Below, piece after piece: positions 57,164-64,000 of a stretch of DNA of 64,000 nucleotides; positions within the stretch are counted from its first letter, which is position 1, and every line of letters starts with the position of its first letter. A program made the translations under genes and the position numbers. The stretch is taken from positions 72,912,001 through 72,976,000 of the forward strand of contig OZ231126.1 in the NCBI GenBank assembly GCA_965153355.1, given 5' to 3'. The notes beneath the pieces are model-generated. The model did no database searches. It worked only from the letters and a program-made list of their open reading frames with translations, and had not been told where the DNA came from. The stretch comes from Flaccisagitta enflata. Taxonomy: Eukaryota; Chaetognatha; Sagittoidea; Aphragmophora.

Positions 57164-58064
57164 GAAAAGAATAATTTGAGATTGACGACGAGGACTTTCG
57201 CTGTGAACAAAAAAGGTTTCTCCATCAAAATTGGCCTCGTTCTTAACTCCCGCGGCGAAGTGCCAGGTCGAAATTCCTCAGGCACCCGTCAACTGATTGA
57301 ACCCCATAAATGGAGAGGAGGAGGAGGAGGGAGAGAAGTAGAGCAAGGCAGATATATGTCTAAACCAGTCCACCGTCGCAACATTCATATGATTTCTGGA
57401 AATAGCATCATCTGCAACCTAAAAATATTGATTTTTTGAAATATTAGGGCAGGTTCATTTATGCTAATACTTTTTATATAGTTTAAAGGTGAAACAATCA
57501 TGCAAGGAGCGATGCAAATGTCCCAGAGCACTGAATGGACTCCTAAGTACACTCTACACTCTACACTCTACAGACCTTTGGAAAAATTATGTAAAACTGC
57601 TCCTGTTTATTCTCATATTTGGCATGTAAAATCCTTTTCAAGATCAAGTTTTTCAACAAAGACCAAAGAGCTAGTAGAGCAAAAAAAAATGCAAAATATA
57701 TTTTCTATTAAGTTTTGTCTTCTGAAATTATTAACAATGACTGTGGATTTCAGCTGTAACAGCCTGAAAGTGATTCTATTACCAGGTCTTGGGACGGTGA
57801 GGCGCGTGCAGACGGGCAGGCCAGTGATTTGGAAAAGTAAAAGAGCAGTTGCTTTGACGCAAAAATTTCCGTGTAAAAAAGTTCTTGGTAGAAAAAAAGA
57901 GGGCAACGATGATGTGAGCCCTCGGGAAATGGGTTGGGAGAACGGATGTAAAAGGTTGATTGAGAGCAATAAAAAGGAAACAGTTGCCCGAGGATGTACA
58001 CACTTTGGTTTGATGGGCAGAAAACGAAGCAAGCGAAGTGAATTCGAAGGCGAATGAAGATGTA
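57164..58064. other. Unassigned sequence; open frame without recognised domain
   Basis: The longest frame (57500-58057, +) encodes 185 residues without a motif I recognise, and minus-strand frames overlap it. An ACACTCTACACTCTACACTC patch lies near 57547. I do not call a gene. Confidence 0.4.
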
Positions 58065-58293
58065 ACTAAAGACCAAAAGACCAAAAGACTAAAAGACCAA
58101 ATTACCAAAAGACCAAAAGACCAAAAAAGACTTATAATGACTGAAAATGACTTTAAATGACTTATGATAAATTAAAATGACTTCAAATGACGTAAAACGA
58201 CAAAAAAATGCTAAGCTTTACGGATGGACCGACGGATGGACGGACCGACCGACAGACGGACAGAGTGTATTGTAGAGTCGCGTGCACGCGACT
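58065..58293 (-). mobile_element. HG-4, with two kinds of internal repeat
   Basis: GACCAAAA units (58070-58126) are followed by TGACTTAAA units (58135-58190), then GGATGGACCGACGG and GTAGAGTCGCGTGCACGCG-ACT. The left CAAGGCC end is missing. It combines the internal repeats seen separately in HG-1 and HG-3. Confidence 0.78.
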
Positions 58294-58689
58294 AAAAAAC
58301 TGAGAGGGTTAGGGTTCGAAAATGAATTTTGGAAAAAAAAACTTTTGGAAGTGATTGATTGCTAGCGTGCCGAGTCTGCATATATGATGCTCTGATTTTG
58401 ACCATGAGTGCTTAGCCTCTCGCTCGAGGCTCCTGCCCACGACCTCAATCTTGACCTCCTGGCCTTGTTCTGGCCTTTGGGCTAAAATGCCAAAATGCCA
58501 AAGTTTTGACAGCTTTCTTTCTCATCATAATTTGATTCAACCCCAAACCGAGACGGTCTAACTCACCCTTTATCCTGTTTTCTGACACAAAATACTTATA
58601 AGTACTAATAGGTATACGTGTAGGTATATATTCCACCATCCAAATATGTGCCCTGATCAGTAACAATGACATGTTTTTCTTGTTTTGTG
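58294..58689. other. Unassigned sequence
   Basis: CTCCTGCCCACGACC and GGCCTTG near 58430-58475 hint at a decayed hairpin-element end. No gene. Confidence 0.4.
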
Positions 58690-59228
58690 AGTGTTTGTCT
58701 GGCTCTCCACTCATCCGTCGGTTCATTCATCCCTCCATCCGTCCGTTGGTTCATCCATCCCTCCATCTATCTGTTGGTTCATCCATCCCTCCGCCCGTCT
58801 CATGGTTTATCCATCCCTCTATCCTTCTGTTGGTTCATCCCTCCCTCCACTTGTCCCTTGTTTCATCCATCCCTTTGCCCGTCCGTCGCTTTATCCATCC
58901 CTGTATCCTTCTGTTGGTCCATCTCTCCCTCCACTTGTCCATTGTTTCATCCATCCCTTTGCCCGTCCGTTGGTTCATCCCTCCATTCATCTGTCCGTCG
59001 TTTCATCCATCCTCCCACCAGTCCGTCGGTTTATCCATCCCTCTATCCTTCTGTTGGTTCATCCCTCCCTCCATTTGTCCATTGTTTCATCCATCCCTTT
59101 GCCCGTCCATCGGTTTATCCATTCCTCCGCCCGTCCGTTGGTTCATCCCTCCCTTCATCTGTTCGTCGTTTCATCCATCTCGCCACCAGTCCGTCGGTTT
59201 ATCAATCTCTCCACCGTTCACATTTTAA
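58690..59228 (+). repeat. TTCATCCATCCCTC higher-order minisatellite
   Basis: Units of about 20-24 bp (GTCCGTYGGTTCATCCATCC type) form longer repeats of about 145-190 bp, recognisable by TCCTTCTGTTGG and CCCTTTGCCCGTCC blocks. All three forward frames lack stops, so the 185-188 residue frames are not evidence of protein. Confidence 0.85.
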
Positions 59229-59520
59229 TTAAAACGTCGAAAAGAGGAGGCTGATGAGTCAACACGCGGCTTCGGTCATCTGGGACAACGTTGTTGATTA
59301 GATGCTTCCACATTCGCACTTGAAAGAATGCGACAAATGAGAAAAAAGGAAAGAAATAGATAAGAAAAAATGAAACAAGTTTGAAAAAGTGACAAAAACC
59401 GTTTGAAAAAAGAAAAGAAAAAGAAGAAAAGAACTGAAGATAATTTTCTTTCTTTTTCGGATTCGGTGAATTTTATCGTTCGGGAAACAATGAAAAGGAG
59501 AAAGCGAGATGATTGGAATT
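59229..59520. other. Unassigned A-rich sequence
   Basis: No gene or family seen. Confidence 0.4.
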
Positions 59521-59930
59521 TGCCTCCACCTCTGCTTCCGCCACCGCTTTTCCCACTTGCACCATCTCTACTCAGTTAGTAGTACTAGCCCTCCATCTCC
59601 ACTGCCCTCACCACCTACTAACCCTCTATCTCCACTGCCCCCACCTCTGCTTGCGCCACCGCTTTCACCGCTTGCACCACCTCTACTAAATTAGTGGTAC
59701 TAGCCCTCCATCTCTACTGCCTTCACCACCTCCACTAACCCTTCATCTCCACTGCCTTCACCGCCTACACCACTTATACTAACTCTCCATCTCCACTTCA
59801 CTTACCGCCGCTATCACCACCTTCGTTGACTTAACCACTCCCTCCACCTTACACCATCACCTCCACCTCCTCCACTACCTCCTCCACTACCCCCTCCACC
59901 ACAACCTCCACTACCACCTTCACCACCACC
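59521..59930 (+). repeat. CCACC-rich tandem duplication, unit about 130 bp
   Basis: GCCACCGCTTT, CTTGCACCA, TAGTACTAGCCCTCCATCTC and CTGCCCTCACCACC recur in order from about 59526 and 59645, with a decaying third copy. CTCCACTACC units continue to 59930. Confidence 0.75.
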
Positions 59931-60291
59931 ATCTCTGCCATCGAAGTTTCTACTTTTGTCAAACTTCCTGGCAACAATCTCTAAAGCGGTGACGCTCTGA
60001 TTCGCTCTGAAACGAGATACAGGTCTTTTCATGTTGTTATTGTTGGACTGTCATAGTTTTTATTTTGAGTATCGCACATGTGTGACCTGGCCACCTGGTC
60101 ACGATGCCTCCTCTCTCTCCCCATTCTCTCTTGTAGCCATCGCTTTTAGCCAAGGAATAAAAAAAAATCCAATCCTCTGGGACTGCAGTATCCAAATAAG
60201 AGAACTTGAAGGAAAGTAAAGCAAAAGGGCTGAAAAAAAAGAAAATAAGATGAAAAGAAAATAAAACCAAGGCAAAAGAAAAAGAGTTAGG
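59931..60291. other. Unassigned sequence
   Basis: No recognised feature. Confidence 0.4.
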
Positions 60292-60525
60292 GGGTGTTTC
60301 TGGTCAGACAATCGCGTTTTTAATGGGCCACTCGGTCGCTCGCTATATTTGTTCACTCGCACTGCTCACTCCGCTCACTCGCTCCGCAGGGCTCTGCTTT
60401 GCTTCGCTCCGTTCATGGGTTCGCTCACTCCCTCGTGGGACAGTGAAATTCAAAGATATGTGTTCACACTGTAAACGCGTTCAACAGGAACAAACGCGTT
60501 ATTTTTTTTCACTAGAAACACGCCC
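60292..60525 (+). mobile_element. D-9, complete
   Basis: GGGTGTTTCTGGTCAGACAA, TCGCGTTTTTAATGGGCCAC, TCGGTCGCTCGC, TCGTGGGACAGTGAAATTCA, AACGCGTTCAACAGGAACAA and TCACTAGAAACACGCCC. Clear TIRs. Confidence 0.85.
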
Positions 60526-61431
60526 AGAGGCCATGAAGAGGTGAAAGAAATGTGAGGAAAGGAGCAGATTCGCGAGAAAAGAATGAATTGGCGGCGAACC
60601 CGCGAGTGGCAACTAAACCGACTATCAGCAGGAAATGTAACGACAAGATTACGACCCTTGGGAAGGCGAAAAGAAAAGAAAGCCACACATAAGAAGAAAA
60701 AAAAGATGCGGAAAAAAAAGGGGGTAAAGAAAAGAGGGAAGAGGAAGAGAAATACAAGACCATGGTGCTCTTTTGCTCTTTCACTTTTCATTTGAGTCGA
60801 GGATATCCTTGGAAAAGATGTCATGTCGAAGTGAGGGAACTTTTTTTTTAAAACCCTATGAATGCTATGACGTAACACCTGTCCACTAATTATTTTCACG
60901 GTAATTATACAACTTAATGTGCCGCGCTACTATTGGTGAGGAATGATACAGATCCCTATTATTAGATGAGTATTTCTCATTATATTCCACATCATTTTCT
61001 ATATTATTTTTTTCAGATTTGGTCGCTTGTTTTATGCTTTATCACCTCTTGTCTTGACAACTTGCAAGCAACACCCAGGATCCAATTTTTCCATAACTTT
61101 GGTTTGAATTTTTAAACCATTCATTTTCACAAAATCAATTGAAATCCATGAGCAAATGACTTTTCATAAGCTTTTTAGTCGTGAAATTCGCATCTGACTA
61201 AAAAGCAAGAGCTGTGTCGCTGACGGTAAATGTTGAGGCATTAAATGGTTTGTACAATGCCCGCATCAAATGAATTTCCGCAGCAGAATGCTGACCACGT
61301 GAAATAATGAAAAAAGAAAAAAAAGGACACAATGGAGTTAAGGGCATGACAGATGATGTCTTCAGGAGGTTGAAAAACAACAGGAAAGAAACTTATTATT
61401 GTGCGATCAACATAGATTGCCATTAAAAAAA
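60526..61431. other. Unassigned sequence
   Basis: A purine-rich patch lies at 60670-60755 and AT-rich unique sequence after it. No protein-like frame. Confidence 0.4.
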
Positions 61432-61559
61432 CAAGGCCAAGTAGGCCAATAAGGTGCGCCGTGTGGATCGTCAAACGAATGCGTTACAGAACAACAGACC
61501 GACAGACCGACAGACCAACCAACGGACACAGCCAGTTATAGAAGTGCTTTGGCGCACCT
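61432..61559 (-). mobile_element. HB-4, hairpin-ended element
   Basis: CAAGGCCAAGTAGGCCAATA, AGGTGCGCCGTGTGGATCGT, CGAATGCGTTACAGAAC, a GACAGACC core, CAGTTATAGAAGTGCTTTGG and CGCACCT. Complete. Confidence 0.87.
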
Positions 61560-61619
61560 AAAAAGGCATTACGCCTCCAGACCGTCAGCTTTCAGACTTT
61601 CTACTCTCGTTCTGTTTTT

Positions 61620-61790
61620 AGTCGGTTGGTTGGTCTGTCTGTCGGTCCGTCACACTTATACTTTTTTTGATCAATTTTTTTTTTCGTAAGTCATTTTAGG
61701 TCATTTAGGAGTATACTAAGTCACCCTAAGTCATTCTAAGTCCTTCTAAGTCATTCTAAGTCATTAAGTAAGTCTCGCACGCGACTTATA
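61620..61790 (+). mobile_element. HG-2, lacking both outermost ends
   Basis: TTTTTAGTCGGTTGGTTGGT goes directly into the core without the hairpin. GTCCGTCACACTTATACTTT, TAAGTCATTC units and CTCGCACGCGACTTATA follow; GGCCTTG is absent. It appears deleted at the hairpin. Confidence 0.7.
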
Positions 61791-61845
61791 TTTCTCTTCC
61801 AGTCGTTTTTGCCATGCAATTTTATTGCACAACGAAAACATTTTT

Positions 61846-61958
61846 AGGTATGACAAAGCACCTCTATAACTGGCTGTGTCCATTGTTTGGTCTGTCGGTC
61901 AGGTAACGCATTCGTTCGACGATCCACACGTCGCACCTGATTGGCCTACCTGGCCTTG
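61846..61958 (+). mobile_element. HB-5, hairpin-ended element
   Basis: TTTTTAGGTATGACAAAGCA, CCTCTATAACTGGCTGTGTC, CATTCGTTCGACGATCCACA, GTCGCACCTGATTGGCCTAC and CTGGCCTTG. The stem has two mismatches. Confidence 0.85.
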
Positions 61959-62101
61959 TTTAATCTTCAATGCAATCGTCCGCTTTTCTTGTTCTGTATG
62001 TTTGCTTCTTTTCTGCTTTCAGATTTTTCCTTTCTTTTACAAAATATTTGTATCTTTATTGTTTTTGATCATTCTTTTGTTTTCTCAATCTATGAGTTTT
62101 T

Positions 62102-62275
62102 AGTCGCGTGCACGCGACTCTACAACCCGCTTTGTCCGTCGCTTGGTCTGTCGGTTGGTCCGTCACACTTTACTTTTTTTTATGATTTTATTTCTTTGAC
62201 CTAACTGCTCTTGCAACCTCAAAAATAGCCCCTGCCCACCCGCACGCGACTTCGGTAGCCGTGTATCCGGCCTTG
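62102..62275 (+). mobile_element. HA-9, hairpin-ended element
   Basis: TTTTTAGTCGCGTGCACGCG-ACT is an 18-bp perfect palindrome after the T-run. CTCTACAACCCGCTTTGTCC, CACACTTTACTTTTTTTTAT, CTGCCCACCCGCACGCGACT and GTATCCGGCCTTG follow. A second clean empty-site reference. HB-6 begins seven bases after it. Confidence 0.88.
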
Positions 62276-62282
62276 TTTTTTT

Positions 62283-62406
62283 AGGTGCGACAAAGCACCT
62301 CTATAACTGGCTCTGTCCGTCGGTTGGTTGGTCTGTTGGTCTGTCTGTCTGTAACGCATTCGTTCGACGATCAACACGTCGCACCTTATTGGCCTACTTG
62401 GCCTTG
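62283..62406 (+). mobile_element. HB-6, hairpin-ended element
   Basis: TTTTTTTAGGTGCGACAAAG-CACC, TCTATAACTGGCTCTGTCCG, a GGTTGGTCTG core, GTAACGCATTCGTTCGACGA and CGTCGCACCTTATTGGCCTA-CTTGGCCTTG. The subterminal GTCGCACCT is the exact inverse of the start AGGTGCGAC. Confidence 0.9.
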
Positions 62407-63149
62407 TTTTCTCAATATTGATCTTTTGTTTTCGTCATTTTTAAAACCAAGGTTTATTTTTTCAATGAATTGTTACTACCATTTGCTTTTTATCATTTTT
62501 CCACGCATGTGTGTGTACTTTCATATTCTCTGCTTTTAGTATGCAACCTAAACGTCACAAAAGCCTCTACATTTCCCACCAGTAAGAGACATAGATAAAC
62601 CGGGGATAAAAACAAATACCTTTTGTTTACCACCTGACATTTCTCTCTCTCGCGAGTGTGCTAAGTTGTCCAACTCTCACGTCTGAAAACTCAAAACGCT
62701 ACATTTTCCACGCGGCCTTCATGTATGTATATACCGAAATGGTCCAATCTTAGATGGCGTATTCTCCCATTTCTCGACGCATTCATGTGGCTATATACGT
62801 CGGTCAGTCCGCACGTAGGAAAAATCCCGAAACCCCCCCCCCATTATCTATCAGTGGGTCAATCCTCCGATACAATTTCAAACCATCGAAAATTGTAATT
62901 TGATGTAGTCTTCATCAAAGGAACACAAAACATTATCGTTTGTGCTAATGTTAGCAGGCACTTCCCTTGAATAAGTTTATGTTTCCCCCTTTCGAGTTTC
63001 GACCGAGGAATCGGGGGAGGGGCAACATAACAGGGATTACGTGTGTTAAACGACGCATCTTAGGAGAGTAACACATGGAGGGGAAACAGCGAAATTGGAT
63101 AAGCACCATTGAGACCACCTGTTCTCTTGTAAACTTGTCTTTTTTTTTT
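62407..63149. other. Unassigned unique sequence
   Basis: About 740 bp; no gene, RNA signature or family. Confidence 0.4.
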
Positions 63150-63330
63150 GTCGCGTGCACGCGACTCTATGACCCGCTCTGTCCGTCTGTCGGTCGGTTG
63201 GTCAGTCAGTCAGTTGGTCGGTCTGTCCACATATAAAGTCTTTTAGTCTTTTGGTCTTTTAGTCTTTTAGTCTTTGTCTTTTGGTCTTATGGTCTTAACA
63301 ACCGCACGCGACTGTAAGGTGTTGGCCTTG
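63150..63330 (+). mobile_element. HG-3, with GTCTTTTA repeats
   Basis: TTTTTTTTGTCGCGTGCACG-CGACTCTATGACCCG, a GTCGGTCGG core, GTCTTTTGGTCTTTTAGTC units, then ACCGCACGCGACTGTAAGGT and GTTGGCCTTG. Same ends as HG-1, different internal repeat. Confidence 0.82.
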
Positions 63331-63484
63331 TTTTTTGTTTTTTTTTTTTTTGTTTGGGGGGGGGAGCCATTTTAGATAAGAGGCAGATATGCAGAAGGAA
63401 AGATAAAGCAGTAGGTAATTCTTAGCGTGTATATGGCAACCAAGCAACCAACCAGTTATCAAACTAGGTCTAGACTCCAGAGGA
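63331..63484. other. Unassigned sequence with T- and G-runs
   Basis: T12 and G9 tracts near 63340-63365. No gene. Confidence 0.4.
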
Positions 63485-63686
63485 GGTAAAAAAAAGAAAA
63501 AGAAAAAAAAGAAAAAGAAATAGAAAAAGAAAAAGAAAAAGAAAAAAAGAGAAGGAGAAAAAAAGAAAGAAAAATAAAACAAGAAAAAAGAAAGAAAAAG
63601 AAAAAGAAAAGGAAAAGGAAAAGGAAAAGGAAAAGGAAAAGGAAAAAGAAAAAGAAAAAGAAAAAGAAAAAGAAAAAGAAAAAGTA

Positions 63687-63718
<32 letters not shown>

Positions 63719-63740
63719 CAAAGAGGAAGAAAATGAAGAT

Positions 63741-63787
<47 letters not shown>

Positions 63788-63816
63788 AGAAGAAGAAGAA
63801 GAAGAAGAAGAAGAAG

Positions 63817-63848
<32 letters not shown>

Positions 63849-63929
63849 GGATAAGAATAAATAGATGAAGAAGGAGAAAAAATAGAAGGAGAAAAAGAAG
63901 AAGAAAAGAAGATGAAAAGGAAGAAGAAA

Positions 63930-63963
<34 letters not shown>

Positions 63964-64000
63964 CAAAGAGGAAGAAAATGAAGATGAAGAAGAAGAAGAA
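63485..64000 (+). repeat. (GAAAAA)/(GAA)n purine array, cut by window edge
   Basis: AAAAAG units to about 63685, then GAA. A GAAGACAAAGAGGAAGAAAA block at about 63714 and 63958 shows a repeat of about 244 bp. It continues beyond the window. Poly-L, poly-S and poly-F frames are artefacts. Confidence 0.93.

Noticed and set aside
57500-58057. 185-residue frame
   Set aside because: No recognised motif, overlapping frames on the other strand, and a simple-repeat start region. Not enough to call a gene.
58666-59254. Three overlapping frames of about 187 residues
   Set aside because: The TTCATCCATCCCTC minisatellite lacks stops in every forward frame, so openness carries no information.

Overview
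The window looks like repeat-dominated, gene-poor DNA from a eukaryote, most likely an invertebrate animal. I base that on long microsatellites of every class, tRNA-derived SINE copies, a LINE fragment with a restriction-like endonuclease domain, a decayed Tc1/mariner transposase, and many TA-flanked inverted-repeat elements. I cannot name the species. I recognise no host protein gene. The only convincing protein-coding sequence is the 3' half of a LINE (21244-22890). Almost every other open frame is a stop-free reading of a tandem repeat.

Working labels (mine). HA, HB, HC, HF and HG are short elements of about 110-360 bp. Each starts with a T-run and a terminal hairpin, continues with CTCTAYA and a variable GGTC/GGAC-type or other tandem core, and usually ends GGCCTTG-TTT. 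In HA and HB an inverted copy of the hairpin arm lies near the far end. PAL elements have long inverted arms that start GGGCAGCGGCC, an internal minisatellite of about 20 bp, and on one side an extra terminus ending in a small hairpin. D is a family of about 250 bp with TIRs GGGYGYGTTTCTAGT. For all of these, strand + means hairpin end at left (HA-HG, PAL) or the D reading GGGTGCG first.

Layout. 0-7 kb: degraded PAL, HA, a PAL with CCCAAATC repeats, a head-to-head SINE pair, HC copies, a TA-flanked foldback (4582-5345), HB, a 113-bp TA MITE (6216-6328), HA. 7-11.4 kb: microsatellite desert. 11.4-13.1 kb: three PAL elements nested inside one another. 13.3-16.5 kb: HA, a GGAA higher-order array, a foldback (14772-15432), tandem repeats. 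17-20.3 kb: simple repeats. 20.3-23.2 kb: Tc1/mariner remnant, LINE fragment, HA. 23.8-31 kb: D, HA, HG and HA-with-PAL composites plus two LINE 3'-end remnants. 31-34.3 kb: compound simple repeats, PAL, HF, D. 34.35-36.45 kb: a 2.1-kb foldback with an HB inside. 37-40.1 kb: PAL, a pyrimidine array, and an HA holding two PALs. 40.6-42.5 kb: a minisatellite invaded by PAL. 43.45-47.14 kb: a 3.7-kb foldback holding HF, a 424-bp MITE and PAL. 47-64 kb: D, PAL, HB, HG and HA copies, two more foldbacks (51942-52292, 55638-55953), a perfect four-unit heat-shock-type palindrome at 54051, and very long simple repeats.

The central observation is that several unrelated-looking short families share one architecture: terminal hairpin, subterminal inverted repeat, expandable tandem core. 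They also insert into one another repeatedly. This resembles the layout described for Helentron-associated (HINE/DINE-1-like) non-autonomous elements. The assignment is an inference, and no helicase gene is in the window.
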